64,000 nt of DNA. It comes from Aequoribacter fuscus. GTDB taxonomy: Bacteria; Pseudomonadota; Gammaproteobacteria; Pseudomonadales; Halieaceae. The stretch is from NCBI RefSeq assembly GCF_009910365.1, contig NZ_CP036423.1, positions 620,001-684,000 of the forward strand, in the 5' to 3' direction. The notes under the pieces were generated by a model. That model did not search any database. It was not told the DNA's origin and saw only the letters and a list, made by a program, of their open reading frames with translations. The position numbers and the translations under genes are program-made. This document shows, in pieces, positions 50,635 to 60,154 of the stretch; position 1 is the stretch's first letter, and every line of letters starts with the position of its first letter.

Positions 50635-51423
50635 ATGCCAAATGAGCTAGTATTTGATGAGGTTTTTGCGGCGAATAGGCCAGAATTTGTGAAAAACAGT
50701 GGGTTAAATTCGTTTTCCGCCGAGACGGCTCTGATTTTTGGCCTGTCGCAAGAGCATATGATTGCGCGCAACGGGGTGCAACTTCAGCTCGACGCTCTAA
50801 ATGCGCTCGACGGTTTAATTGCTGACGCCGCTCAATCAGGATTGGATTTGGCTGTGGCCAGCAGCTATCGCTCGTTCGAGCGACAAGCCCTTATTTTTAA
50901 CGGTAAGCTTCGCGGTGAGCGCGCTGTATTGGACGATAACGATTGCGTATTAGATCGTGACCAATACAGCGACGCTGAATGGCTCCAAGCCATCTTACGT
51001 TTTTCGGCACTACCCGGCACTTCACGGCATCACTGGGGTACCGATCTCGATGTGTTTGATCGCTCGTCTTTACGTGGCGATTTGCAGCTTACCGTTAGCG
51101 AGTCGCAGACTCTTTTTGCTGATCTGCACGTTTGGCTGGATGAGCGTATGGCAAAAGATAAAAGCTGCGGTTTTTTCAGACCATATGGCGTCGACCGAGG
51201 AGGCGTTTCCCCCGAACCTTGGCACTTAAGTTATGCGCCTTTAGCTACCGTATATGAAAACGCGCTGGTGCCAAATTTGTGGCGCGATGTGTTAGCTGAG
51301 TTGGGCGATGTGCTTGATGAGCTCAATGTAATTGATCGTCATCTTGAAAAGATCTTTGAGCGGTTTGTGGCAGTGCCGAAGGGGTGGTGCCCCGACCATT
51401 ATCGATCGGGGCTGACAAGCTAG
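50635..51423 (+). CDS. M15 family metallopeptidase (D-Ala-D-Ala carboxypeptidase-like)
   Basis: 262 residues. SSYRSFERQALIFNGK, the zinc motif SRHHWGTDLDV (H..G...D) and the second zinc/catalytic pair in PEPWHLSY are the VanY/M15B signatures. No signal peptide or membrane helix is visible, and an in-frame TAA directly before the ATG (50632-50634) rules out a longer start, which is odd for a cell-wall enzyme. Divergent from dksA and convergent with ppa. Confidence 0.85.
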   Translation: MPNELVFDEVFAANRPEFVKNSGLNSFSAETALIFGLSQEHMIARNGVQLQLDALNALDGLIADAAQSGLDLAVASSYRSFERQALIFNGKLRGERAVLDDNDCVLDRDQYSDAEWLQAILRFSALPGTSRHHWGTDLDVFDRSSLRGDLQLTVSESQTLFADLHVWLDERMAKDKSCGFFRPYGVDRGGVSPEPWHLSYAPLATVYENALVPNLWRDVLAELGDVLDELNVIDRHLEKIFERFVAVPKGWCPDHYRSGLTS

Positions 51424-51425
51424 GC

Positions 51426-51965
51426 CTAGTGACGTTCTTCTTCGTCGAACTTTGCAACTGCTTTGAGAATGGCATCGCGAGCGTCTTGCGCTGTACCCCA
51501 GCCATCAACTTTTACCCACTTACCCGATTCTAAATCTTTGTAGTGCTCAAAAAAGTGTTTGATCTGGTTGATCAAAAGCGGCGGTAAATCGGTCACTTCT
51601 TTGACATCTTTGTAGACGGGTGTGAGCTTGTCTACTGGGACAGCGATCAGTTTCGCGTCGTGGCCGGCTTCGTCGCTCATTTGCAGAATGCCCACGGGGC
51701 GACAGCGAATGACGCTACCTGGTACAACGGCATGAGGGGTCTGTACCAATACGTCTAGTGGGTCACCGTCATCCGCTAGCGTGTTGGGGATGTAGCCATA
51801 ATTGCAAGGGTAGAACATGGCGGCTGACATAAAGCGATCAACCATGATTGCACCGCTGTCATGATCGACTTCGTATTTTACTGGGTCGCTGTGCGCGGGA
51901 ATTTCGATGATAACGTTGACATCATCAGGGATATTTTTTCCTGGTGGGATTAGACTTAAGCTCAT
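51426..51965 (-). CDS. ppa: Inorganic pyrophosphatase (family I)
   Basis: 179 residues from the ATG at 51965 ([23 protein letters not shown]), the known family start; upstream codons would add 24 unrelated residues. The metal-binding signature DGDPLDVLV and [11 protein letters not shown] are intact. Cytoplasmic hydrolysis of PPi. It lies downstream of, and on the same strand as, a PPi-dependent phosphofructokinase, with a terminator between. Confidence 0.96.
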   Translation of the reverse strand: MSLSLIPPGKNIPDDVNVIIEIPAHSDPVKYEVDHDSGAIMVDRFMSAAMFYPCNYGYIPNTLADDGDPLDVLVQTPHAVVPGSVIRCRPVGILQMSDEAGHDAKLIAVPVDKLTPVYKDVKEVTDLPPLLINQIKHFFEHYKDLESGKWVKVDGWGTAQDARDAILKAVAKFDEEERH

Positions 51966-52016
51966 CTCTTGGGTCCTTGTTGAATCACGGGCTAGTTTTC
52001 GCGCGCGAAGTGTAGC

Positions 52017-52040
52017 AAAAAGACCGTGTTTTAGCACGGC
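52017..52040 (-). terminator. Terminator between pfp and ppa
   Basis: On the minus strand CCGTG-CTAAAA-CACGG is followed by TCTTTTT. It starts 13 bp after the pfp stop, so pfp and ppa are at least partly separate transcripts. Confidence 0.65.
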
Positions 52041-52052
52041 CCGTATCTGTGG

Positions 52053-53315
52053 TTAATTCACATCAAAGCTGCGTTGGGTCTTGGGCGCGACGAGCTGCCC
52101 TACGATGCGTGTATAACTGGGTAAGCCATTTCGATACGGCGGATAACTCTCGCCTGCGATTAGAGGCTCTAGATAGTCGCGCGCGGCTTGAGTAATACCA
52201 AAGCCATCGTCCGAAATAAATTCTCGAGGCATGAATTTTTCGACATTGGCGACTTGGTTTAGCGGCGCTTCCGTAATGTGCCATGCATACTCGGGGCCAG
52301 GTAGGCGTGTAATCGCGGGCATGACCGAATTTTTGCCGGCTAAGGCAAATTCTACCGCGGCTTTACCCACGGCATACGCTTGCTCGACATCAACAGCCGA
52401 TGCGATGTGGCGTGCCGAACGCTGCAGGTAATCCGCCACCGCCCAATGATGTTTATAGCCAAGTTTTGATTTAATGAGCTCGGCAAGTGTTGGGGCTAAG
52501 CCACCTAGCTGCTTGTGGCCAAAAACGTCGGTGGCACCCGAATCCGCCAGAAAGTCACCGTTGGCGTAACGCGCGCCTTCGGAAGCGACAATCACGCAGT
52601 AGCCGCACTGCTTTACGCTGGTGTCCACTTTGTCTAAAAATGCCTCTTCGTTGAAGGCCACCTCAGGGAACAAAATAATGTGCGGTGGTTCCTCGCTTGT
52701 CTTGCCGGCTAAGCCTCCGGCTGCGGCAATCCAGCCCGCGTGTCGCCCCATGGTCTCCAGAATAAAAATTTTGGTCGACGAAGCGCACATCGAGACGATA
52801 TCCAGCGAGGCTTCCATGGTTGCAATGGCTATGTATTTGGCGACCGAACCAAATCCAGGGCAGTTGTCGGTGATAGGTAGATCGTTATCGACAGTTTTGG
52901 GGATGTGCACGGCGTGAATCGGGTAGCCCATGCTTTGACTCAATTCCGATACTTTTAAGCAGGTATCGGCTGAGTCGCCGCCGCCGTTGTAAAAAAAGTA
53001 GCCGATGTTGTGAGCTTTAAAGACCTCGATTAAGCGTTCGTATTCGGCACGATTGTCTTGCAGGCTCTTGAGTTTATAGCGACATGAGCCGAAGGCACCG
53101 CCTGGAGTGTGCTTAAGCGCTGCAATGGTCTCGGAGGACTCGAGCGAGGTGTCGATAAGCTCTTCTTTTAACGCGCCGATAATGCCGTTTTTGCCCGCGA
53201 AGACCGTGCCAATTTTGTCGCTGTGGGCGCGTGCAGTTTCGATGACGCCGCAGGCTGATGCATTGATGACCGCTGTCACGCCGCCAGATTGCGCGTAGAA
53301 AGCATTTTTGAGCAT
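52053..53315 (-). CDS. pfp: Pyrophosphate-dependent 6-phosphofructokinase
   Basis: 420 residues, group II PFK. QSGGVTAVINAS opens the Rossmann-like fold. D114 in GGGDS stands where ATP-PFKs have a glycine, and K140 in PKTVDNDL replaces the Gly of the ATP enzymes (PGTIDND), both marks of PPi use. MGRHAGWIAA follows. The enzyme phosphorylates fructose-6-P reversibly with PPi, which saves ATP and also serves gluconeogenesis. No ATP-PFK is in the window. Confidence 0.92.
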   Translation of the reverse strand: MLKNAFYAQSGGVTAVINASACGVIETARAHSDKIGTVFAGKNGIIGALKEELIDTSLESSETIAALKHTPGGAFGSCRYKLKSLQDNRAEYERLIEVFKAHNIGYFFYNGGGDSADTCLKVSELSQSMGYPIHAVHIPKTVDNDLPITDNCPGFGSVAKYIAIATMEASLDIVSMCASSTKIFILETMGRHAGWIAAAGGLAGKTSEEPPHIILFPEVAFNEEAFLDKVDTSVKQCGYCVIVASEGARYANGDFLADSGATDVFGHKQLGGLAPTLAELIKSKLGYKHHWAVADYLQRSARHIASAVDVEQAYAVGKAAVEFALAGKNSVMPAITRLPGPEYAWHITEAPLNQVANVEKFMPREFISDDGFGITQAARDYLEPLIAGESYPPYRNGLPSYTRIVGQLVAPKTQRSFDVN

Positions 53316-53464
53316 TGAGAATCCCCTTGTTTTGATGGCGCGTATGATACCGTGTTTGTCGGTGCGATGAACCGCACAATTGGGCGGAGTCGACTTTTTT
53401 ACAATGTCTCTGCGGCGAGTCTTGTTACCGTGATAAACTGCCGTCCTTCAAGCGGGAGTTAGGC

Positions 53465-54823
53465 GTGAGCAAACACATCCACATTTTGGGTATCTGCGGG
53501 ACTTTTATGGGCGGTCTGGCGCTTATCGCGCGCCAAATGGGCTATCGGGTGTCGGGCAGCGACGCCAACGTTTATCCCCCCATGAGTACTCAACTCGAGG
53601 CTTCAGGGATAGAACTTCACGAGGGGTATGACGAAACCATTCTCGATCTTAAGCCCGACCTGGTGATTGTCGGTAACGCCATGAGTCGCGGCGTCCCCGT
53701 TGTTGAAGCTTTGTTAAACAGCAATATTCCCTACACGTCGGGGCCGCAGTGGTTGGGCGAAAATTTGCTTAGAGATCGCTGGGTTTTGGCGGTTTCGGGC
53801 ACACACGGTAAAACTACCACCTCGAGCCTGTTGGCCTGGATGCTTGAAGAGGCCGGTTTGCAGCCCGGTTTTTTAATCGGCGGAGTAACCGCTAATTTCG
53901 GCGTCTCGGCGCGCCTTGGGCAAGACCCGTTCTTTGTCATTGAGGCCGATGAGTACGATACGGCATTCTTTGATAAGCGCTCGAAGTTTTTACACTACCA
54001 CCCGCGCACCTTGATTTTGAACAACCTTGAATTTGACCACGCTGATATCTTTGATTCGCTTGAAGATATTCAACGACAGTTTCATCATTTACTCAGGGTG
54101 GTGCCCAGCTTAGGTCAGGTGATCTACCCAGTCGGCGTGGCGGCGATTGATGACGTGCTCGCGCGCGGCCTTTGGGCGCAATCAGAAACTTTTGGCGCAG
54201 ACGCTTCGGCGCAGTGGCAGTATCAGTGGCGTAATCAGGGTCGCGGCGACTTCAGGATCACGCAGGGTAATAACGAGTGGGAAGGCAGTACACCACTCAG
54301 TGGCGATTACAACCTCAGTAACGCGCTAGCTGCTATTATTGCCGCTCGTCATGTTGGAGTGAGTCCCGAGCATTCCATTGCCGCCTTAGCCACTTTTAAA
54401 AACACCAAACGGCGGCAGGAGCTCATTGCTGAGGTGGGTGGTATTCAAGTGATCGATGATTTTGCGCACCACCCGACGGCCATTCGGTTGACCTTGGAAG
54501 GTTTAAAAGCTTCGCATCACAATTCGCGACTGGTGTTAATTATTGAACCTAGATCCAACACCATGCGTATGGGTGTGCACGCAAATGCACTGGCCGATGC
54601 CACCCGGCCGGCCGACCAATGCTACTGGTTGCGCGCTAAAAATATGGGGTTTGATTTAACCAGCGATTTGGTCGGCGGACAGGTCTTTGACGATGTCGAC
54701 CAACTGGTGGCCAAACTGGTACCCGAACTTGCGCCCACTGACGTGGTCGTATGTATGAGCAATGGCGATTTTCAGGGTTTTAAAGACAAGCTAGTACAAG
54801 CGCTAAAGGATACCTATGAGTGA
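53465..54823 (+). CDS. mpl: UDP-N-acetylmuramate:L-alanyl-gamma-D-glutamyl-meso-diaminopimelate ligase
   Basis: 452 residues. ILGICGTFMGGLALIARQMGYRVSGSD is the N-terminal Mur domain and SGTHGKTTTSSLLAWMLEEAG the ATP-binding loop; the GDYNLSNALAAIIAARHVG and VIDDFAHHPTAI segments follow. Re-attaches recycled tripeptide to UDP-MurNAc in cell-wall recycling. GTG start at 53465 preceded by GCGGGAGTTAG. Overlaps the RND gene by 8 bp. Confidence 0.95.
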   Translation: MSKHIHILGICGTFMGGLALIARQMGYRVSGSDANVYPPMSTQLEASGIELHEGYDETILDLKPDLVIVGNAMSRGVPVVEALLNSNIPYTSGPQWLGENLLRDRWVLAVSGTHGKTTTSSLLAWMLEEAGLQPGFLIGGVTANFGVSARLGQDPFFVIEADEYDTAFFDKRSKFLHYHPRTLILNNLEFDHADIFDSLEDIQRQFHHLLRVVPSLGQVIYPVGVAAIDDVLARGLWAQSETFGADASAQWQYQWRNQGRGDFRITQGNNEWEGSTPLSGDYNLSNALAAIIAARHVGVSPEHSIAALATFKNTKRRQELIAEVGGIQVIDDFAHHPTAIRLTLEGLKASHHNSRLVLIIEPRSNTMRMGVHANALADATRPADQCYWLRAKNMGFDLTSDLVGGQVFDDVDQLVAKLVPELAPTDVVVCMSNGDFQGFKDKLVQALKDTYE

Positions 54824-57497
54824 AGGTGTAAATACCAAAAAGAGAACAGCTTATCGGCGCTGGGTGATCGACAAGCCTTGGATGGTGTTGGCCGTAATTG
54901 CAGTACTTACGGCTTGGGCGATTTCTGTCATACCCAAAACCACCTTGGATGCTTCCGCCGATTCTTTGCTGCTGCAGGGGGACCCTTCGTTGGCAGACTT
55001 TAGGGACGTCTCGGAGCGTTACGGTGCGGCCGAATTTTTGCTGTTGACCTGGCAGCCCGAGGGCGAGCTGCTGAGCGATGAGAGTCTTGTGCCATTGGCT
55101 GCGATGGCGGACGAGCTGCGGGCCCTACCCGGTGTTTTATCGGTAGTGACGGCTCTTGATGTCCCCTTGGTCGAAAGCCCCAGAAAGAGCCTGAGTGATG
55201 TGCTGGGTGACGACCCATTGCCCACGCTTTCTGACCCCTCCACTGATCGGGCTTTGGCGATTGAAGAGCTGAAAAATAGCGTGATCTATTCCGAGCTGTT
55301 AGCCAGTAAAGATGGCACCTTAAGCGCGGTACAAGTCAATTTAGAGCCTTTTACTGCCTACGATCAAGCTCTGAAAATTCGCGAAGATTTGCGTGCTGTG
55401 CAAGTCGAGCGAAGCTTAAGCGAAGTCGAGCTGGCGCAACTCAAAGAAGCGGAATTAGCGGTGAAGGCAGCTTCGGCACAAGCGATGGCGCAACGCAGCG
55501 AACTGGTTGCATCGGTTCGCTTGATTGCGGATCGTTATCGCCAGCATGCGAATATTTTTGTGGGTGGTGTGCCCATGATCGCCTCGGATATGGTGGCCTT
55601 CGTACGCAGCGATTTGGTCGTATTCGGTGCCGCTATTGTCGGCGTCATGATGTTGGTGCTGGCCATCGTGTTCCAACGTGCGCGCTGGGTTGCGATACCG
55701 GTCGTGACCTGTATCGTTACCGTGGCGGTAGTTCTGGGGATTTTGGCGGCTATAGACTGGCGCATGACGGTGATATCTTCTAACTTCGTCGCCGTGTTGC
55801 TGATTATTTCATTGTCGATCGCCATTCATTTGGTGGTGCGCTATCGCGAAATGCATCAGCACAACCCGAACATGCTAGATGCTGATCGCATTGAAGCAGC
55901 TATGGCGGCCATGGCCGTACCTTGTGTCTACACTGGTCTTACGACGATTGTCGCGTTCTTGTCGTTGCTGGTATCGCGCATTCAGCCGGTGATCGATTTT
56001 GGCTCAATGATGTCTTTGGGTATCGTGTTAGCTTTGATCTTTGCGTTCACTATTGTTCCCGCCATGATGCGAGTGTGGCCTTCGGGAAAACCCTTGGTCC
56101 ATCATGCGGATGAGCAACCTTTTACTCGGCACTTCGCTCGCTGGGTGGACGAACGCGGTGGCACTATACTTACTGTCACAGCTGTTCTAGTGATGGCCGT
56201 TGCCCTTGGTGTTAGTCAGCTTAAGGTGGAAAACCGCTTTATTGATTACTTTAAACAGTCGACCGAAATTTACCAGGGTATGGAGCTGTTGGATGCCGAG
56301 CTTGGTGGCACCATCGGTTTGGATATCACCATCGCTGCTCCAGAGGAAGTCGATTTGTTCGGTGAGTTGGGCCTTGATGGTGATACAGAAACGGAAGTAA
56401 GCGATTTTGCTGCAGATGATCCGTTTTTGGAGGACGACCCCTTTGCTGAGTCGGCACAGGATGATCCCTTTGCTGCTGACGAAGATCTGTTCGCCTCGCA
56501 AGATGACGTGTTTGCCGATGATGATCCTTTTGCTGAAGACGATATATTTGGTGACTCATCCGAGACTACTCGAGCCCAAGAGCCTGGGTTTACCCCCAGT
56601 TATTGGTTTAGCTTGCAAGGCCGACAAGAAATTGCTGCGGTGCAAGATTATTTGCAGAACCGCACCGAAGTCGGCAAGGTTATGTCGTTGGATACCTTGT
56701 TCAGTACAGTTGAAGTATTACTGAACGGTCCTTTGGGGAGTGTTGAATTAGCCCTGGTTCAGCGCAGTATGCCGGCCGATATCGCTGATTTGCTGCAAAC
56801 GCCTTACTTCGATGCCGAGCGCAATGAGGCTCGGGTAAGTTTGCGCGTTAAAGAAACGAGCAAAACCCTTCGTCGCGACGCTTTTTTAAAGCAAGTTAAG
56901 CACGATTTGGTCACTGAACTGGGTATTGAGGAAGAGCGCATTACCATGTCTGGCATGTTGGTGCTGTACAACAACGTGCTGCAAAGTCTTTTTGCGTCCC
57001 AGATTATGACCTTAGGCGCTGTTTTCGGCGTAATTCTAGTGATGTTTTATCTGTTGTTCCGCTCATTAAGTTTAGCTTTGCTAGCTCTGGCCCCTAACGT
57101 GTTGGCGGCGGGTTTGGTATTGGGTGTTATGGGCCTGGCTGGTATTCCTCTAGATATTATGACGATCACCATTGCGGCAATTGTGGTGGGGATTGGTGTG
57201 GACGACTGCATACACTATGTACATCGCTTTATGCATGAATTTGAAGTGGATGGCGACTACACTGCGGCCATGCATCGTTGTCATTTGAGCATTGGGCGAG
57301 CCATGTATTACACGACCCTGACGGTTGTGATTGGGTTCTCGATGTTGGTGTTGTCCAATTTTAAACCCAGCATTTATTTTGGTGCTTTAACTGTAGCTGC
57401 CATGGTCGCGGCGGTATTGGGCGCGTTATTGCTGTTACCGCGACTGATTGTATTGCTTAAGCCCCTGGGCCCTGAAAACAACCATGCAGTGTCGTGA
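54816..57497 (+). CDS. RND superfamily transporter (MMPL/HpnN-like) with an Asp-Phe repeat insert
   Basis: 893 residues with two repeated halves, each a TM helix, a large periplasmic loop and a block of about five helices (near 265-410 and 730-885; GVDDCIHYVHR marks the second). It belongs to the MMPL/RND 'predicted exporter' group that moves lipids or hydrophobic molecules. Residues about 529-582, in the second periplasmic loop, form an unusual acidic repeat: DDPF four times plus related DEDLF, DDVF and DDIF. Overlap with mpl suggests one operon; the substrate is unknown. Confidence 0.85.
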   Translation: MSEGVNTKKRTAYRRWVIDKPWMVLAVIAVLTAWAISVIPKTTLDASADSLLLQGDPSLADFRDVSERYGAAEFLLLTWQPEGELLSDESLVPLAAMADELRALPGVLSVVTALDVPLVESPRKSLSDVLGDDPLPTLSDPSTDRALAIEELKNSVIYSELLASKDGTLSAVQVNLEPFTAYDQALKIREDLRAVQVERSLSEVELAQLKEAELAVKAASAQAMAQRSELVASVRLIADRYRQHANIFVGGVPMIASDMVAFVRSDLVVFGAAIVGVMMLVLAIVFQRARWVAIPVVTCIVTVAVVLGILAAIDWRMTVISSNFVAVLLIISLSIAIHLVVRYREMHQHNPNMLDADRIEAAMAAMAVPCVYTGLTTIVAFLSLLVSRIQPVIDFGSMMSLGIVLALIFAFTIVPAMMRVWPSGKPLVHHADEQPFTRHFARWVDERGGTILTVTAVLVMAVALGVSQLKVENRFIDYFKQSTEIYQGMELLDAELGGTIGLDITIAAPEEVDLFGELGLDGDTETEVSDFAADDPFLEDDPFAESAQDDPFAADEDLFASQDDVFADDDPFAEDDIFGDSSETTRAQEPGFTPSYWFSLQGRQEIAAVQDYLQNRTEVGKVMSLDTLFSTVEVLLNGPLGSVELALVQRSMPADIADLLQTPYFDAERNEARVSLRVKETSKTLRRDAFLKQVKHDLVTELGIEEERITMSGMLVLYNNVLQSLFASQIMTLGAVFGVILVMFYLLFRSLSLALLALAPNVLAAGLVLGVMGLAGIPLDIMTITIAAIVVGIGVDDCIHYVHRFMHEFEVDGDYTAAMHRCHLSIGRAMYYTTLTVVIGFSMLVLSNFKPSIYFGALTVAAMVAAVLGALLLLPRLIVLLKPLGPENNHAVS

Positions 57498-57747
57498 ACG
57501 TTGTGCCGCCTGCTGTTGGGTGCCACATATTCAGCAACCCTATTATGGTATGCCCAATGGCAAAGCAGCGGGCGAGCGCTGCGTGCATTTAATGAATGAC
57601 GACCGTTGTGCTTTGTTCGGTGATCCAAGGCGGCCCAAATGGTGTAATGATTTTAAAGCCGAGCCCGAGTTTTGTGGTTCGAGTAAAGAAGAAGCCATGC
57701 ACATTTTAACTTGGCTTAACGAAGAGTCTGATCCAACAAAGGTGTAA
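57484..57747 (+). CDS. YkgJ-family cysteine-cluster protein
   Basis: 87 residues from the ATG at 57484 (MQCRERCAACC), overlapping the RND stop; a longer reading from 57448 would lie inside the RND gene. Cysteines at the N-terminus (CRERCAACC) and later (RCVHL, CALF, WCNDF, FCGS) form a zinc/iron-binding CxxxCxxCC pattern of the UPF0153/YkgJ family. Function in the cell is not known. Confidence 0.85.
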   Translation: MQCRERCAACCWVPHIQQPYYGMPNGKAAGERCVHLMNDDRCALFGDPRRPKWCNDFKAEPEFCGSSKEEAMHILTWLNEESDPTKV

Positions 57748-57749
57748 GC

Positions 57750-58349
57750 ATGCAGTCTGACTACCCCCTCTTCCCTTTGCCTACAACCTTGCTCCCTTAT
57801 GGCAAGATGCCCTTGCAGATCTTCGAGCAGCGGTATCTAAAACTGGTTAAGCAATGCATGCGCGAAGGGTCGACCTTTGGTGTGATTCAGTTAGTGAAGG
57901 GCAGCGAGGTCATGAAAGATGGCAGGCGTGTTCCACCCATCGTTGCAGAGCGCGGCACGGTAGCGCAAATTGTGGACTGGGATCAGTTACCGAATGGTTT
58001 ACTGGGCATTACTTTGCAGGGTCAGAATACCTTTACCGCCTCGAACCTGCGTGTCGCAGAAGATGGCTTGGTATTGTGTGATGCAGAGTTTGAGTCGGAG
58101 CTTACGCCTTCCCCGTTACTTGATACCTGGGAGGGATTAGCCGAAGTTCTAGAATCACTCGAGACACATCCCCACGTAGAGCGTTTGCAGTTGAACGTTG
58201 ACTATCGCGATGCGTGGCAGGTGGGTTACCACTTGCTGCAGTTGTTACCCCTGGATGAATCTTTAAAGCTGTCGTTACTTGCGCCGGATTCTTTAGAACG
58301 TCTGATGACGACCTTAGATCAAGAACTGACGCAATTGTCGGGCGAATAA
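57750..58349 (+). CDS. LON substrate-binding-domain protein
   Basis: 199 residues consisting of a stand-alone LON N-terminal (PUA-like) domain: FPLPTTLLPYGKMPLQIFEQRYLKLVKQCM and GVIQL, GTVAQI, GLLGITLQG are its conserved strands. There is no ATPase or protease domain, so it is not Lon; it may bind unfolded proteins or act as adaptor. It starts 2 bp after the YkgJ-type gene and ends 3 bp before the convergent rnt. Confidence 0.88.
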   Translation: MQSDYPLFPLPTTLLPYGKMPLQIFEQRYLKLVKQCMREGSTFGVIQLVKGSEVMKDGRRVPPIVAERGTVAQIVDWDQLPNGLLGITLQGQNTFTASNLRVAEDGLVLCDAEFESELTPSPLLDTWEGLAEVLESLETHPHVERLQLNVDYRDAWQVGYHLLQLLPLDESLKLSLLAPDSLERLMTTLDQELTQLSGE

Positions 58350-58352
58350 GCC

Positions 58353-58988
58353 TTAAAGATTGGCGTCAAAGCCACCGCATTGTCGCCAGATATTCACAAT
58401 ATTGCAAAACAAATGAGCGGTGCGGTCGGCATCGTAGGCCGCTGAGTGCGCCGCTTTGTTATCAAACTCGATGCCCGCTTGTAAACAGGCTTTTGCTAAT
58501 ACGGTTTGTCCGAACGCGAGACCTGCCAAAGTGGCGGTGTCAAAGTACGAGAATGGGTGAAAGGGGTTGCGTTTTAAACCCGTGCGCTCAACGGCGGCGT
58601 TAATAAACCCTGCGTCGAAATGAGCGTTGTGCCCCACCAAGACGGCGCGCGTGCAGTTAGTGCTTTTGATTTCTTTGCGGATGGCTTTAAAAATGCTTTC
58701 TAGAGCATCGGCTTCTGATAGCGCCTCGCGAAAGGGGTGGTATGGGTCAATCCCCGTAAATTCAAGAGCGGAGGCTTCGAGGTTGGCGCCCTCAAAGGGC
58801 ACGACATTGTGGTGCACTGTCTCGTGAACATAGAGTTCGCCGTCAGGCTCCATACGCACGATGGTGGCGGCAACTTCCAACAATGCATCGGTTTGGGCGT
58901 TAAAGCCTCCGGTTTCGACATCAATGATTACTGGCAAGAAGCCCCGAAAGCGCTGCTTGATTTCGCAAAGCTCTTCGTCGGCGCTCAC
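58353..58988 (-). CDS. rnt: Ribonuclease T
   Basis: 211 residues, DEDDh exonuclease: Exo[11 protein letters not shown], Exo[15 protein letters not shown], Exo[17 protein letters not shown]. It trims the 3' ends of tRNAs (removing A at CCA) and other stable RNAs. Overlaps pyrC by 4 bp as its downstream partner, the same pyrC-rnt pair as in Pseudomonas. Confidence 0.95.
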   Translation of the reverse strand: MSADEELCEIKQRFRGFLPVIIDVETGGFNAQTDALLEVAATIVRMEPDGELYVHETVHHNVVPFEGANLEASALEFTGIDPYHPFREALSEADALESIFKAIRKEIKSTNCTRAVLVGHNAHFDAGFINAAVERTGLKRNPFHPFSYFDTATLAGLAFGQTVLAKACLQAGIEFDNKAAHSAAYDADRTAHLFCNIVNIWRQCGGFDANL

Positions 58989-60028
58989 TGGGGATCCTTA
59001 AGTACGCTCCAAGCAATTTCGCCACCGGCGCGCATGGGTATTAGTTGACTGTCGGCCATAGCAAGGCTCGCGGGTACGCTTTGAGGTTGTTTAATCAGCG
59101 TGATTGTATCGCTATTAGCTTCAAGGCCATAAAACCTTGGGCCGAATACAGAAGCGAAGTTCTCGAGTTTATCCAACGCGCCAGCTTGTTCGAAGGCTTC
59201 AGCGTAAAGTTCGATCGAGGCGTGTGCCGTGTATACCCCGGCGCAACCGCAGGCGGCCTCTTTGGCCCCCTGTAAGTGAGGTGCTGAGTCTGTGCCCAAA
59301 AAGAAACTGGGATCGCCGGAAGTTGCGGCGTTGATGAGCGCTTCTTGGTGCGTCCGCCGTTTAAGTATGGGCAGGCAGTAGTGGTGTGGGCGAACACCTC
59401 CTACCAGTAAATCGTTGCGGTTAAGCAGTAAATGGTGTGCGGTAATCGTAGCGCCGACATGAGCGGGAGACTCAGCTACAAACTGCGCAGCTTGAGCCGT
59501 GGTGATGTGCTCGAACACGATTCTCAAAGTCGGGAAACGTTCAGTGATGGGCACCATGTGTTGTTCGATGAAAACCGCTTCGCGATCGAAGATGTCGACC
59601 TCAGATTCGGTAACTTCACCATGGACGAGCAGAGGTAAGCCAACTTCTTCCATAACCGCCAGAACAGGATAAAGGCCGCTCAAATCGCCGACGCCGGCGT
59701 CTGAATTGGTGGTGGCTCCGGCGGGATATAGCTTAGCACCATAAACAAAGGGTGATGCTTTAGCCTCATGAATATCTTCGGGGCGTGTTTGATCGGTTAA
59801 ATACAACACCATTAACGGGTCAAATTGTCGGGCGCTGGGCATGGCGGCAAGAATGCGCTCGCGGTAGGCCTCTGCGGCACCTACGGTAGTAATGGGTGGT
59901 GTCAGGTTCGGCATGACGATAGCACGGCCCATGACTTGTGCCATGTCTCCAACGGTACGGGGAAGTGACGATCCATCGCGCAGGTGCACGTGCCAATCGT
60001 CGGGTCGAATAAGCGTTAAGGATTGCAC
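58985..60028 (-). CDS. pyrC: Dihydroorotase (class II)
   Basis: 347 residues, the E. coli-type monofunctional length. The zinc ligands HVHLRDG near residue 14, the carbamylated lysine in YGAKLYPAG near 100, and later H residues (LVHGEV, FEHITT) and D in FLGTDSAPH are all present. Cyclises carbamoyl aspartate in pyrimidine synthesis, downstream of CarAB. AAGGAGT precedes the ATG. Confidence 0.96.
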   Translation of the reverse strand: MQSLTLIRPDDWHVHLRDGSSLPRTVGDMAQVMGRAIVMPNLTPPITTVGAAEAYRERILAAMPSARQFDPLMVLYLTDQTRPEDIHEAKASPFVYGAKLYPAGATTNSDAGVGDLSGLYPVLAVMEEVGLPLLVHGEVTESEVDIFDREAVFIEQHMVPITERFPTLRIVFEHITTAQAAQFVAESPAHVGATITAHHLLLNRNDLLVGGVRPHHYCLPILKRRTHQEALINAATSGDPSFFLGTDSAPHLQGAKEAACGCAGVYTAHASIELYAEAFEQAGALDKLENFASVFGPRFYGLEANSDTITLIKQPQSVPASLAMADSQLIPMRAGGEIAWSVLKDPQ

Positions 60029-60112
60029 AGGTAGACTCCTTGATCTAAGTCGTGATGCTACCTGAAATAGGCGCTTTTCGAAACCAAGACTGGGAATTGA
60101 TTTGCGGCAAGA

Positions 60113-60144
60113 GTAAACTACGCACCCTTAAATTCTAGGTTTAC
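60113..60144 (+). promoter_or_regulatory. Inverted repeat upstream of argG
   Basis: GTAAACTA (60113-60120) and TAGGTTTAC (60136-60144) form an 8-bp inverted repeat with one bulged G, just before argG in the pyrC-argG divergent gap. Could be an operator; it does not resemble the ArgR box. Confidence 0.3.
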
Positions 60145-60154
60145 GGAAATTGTC

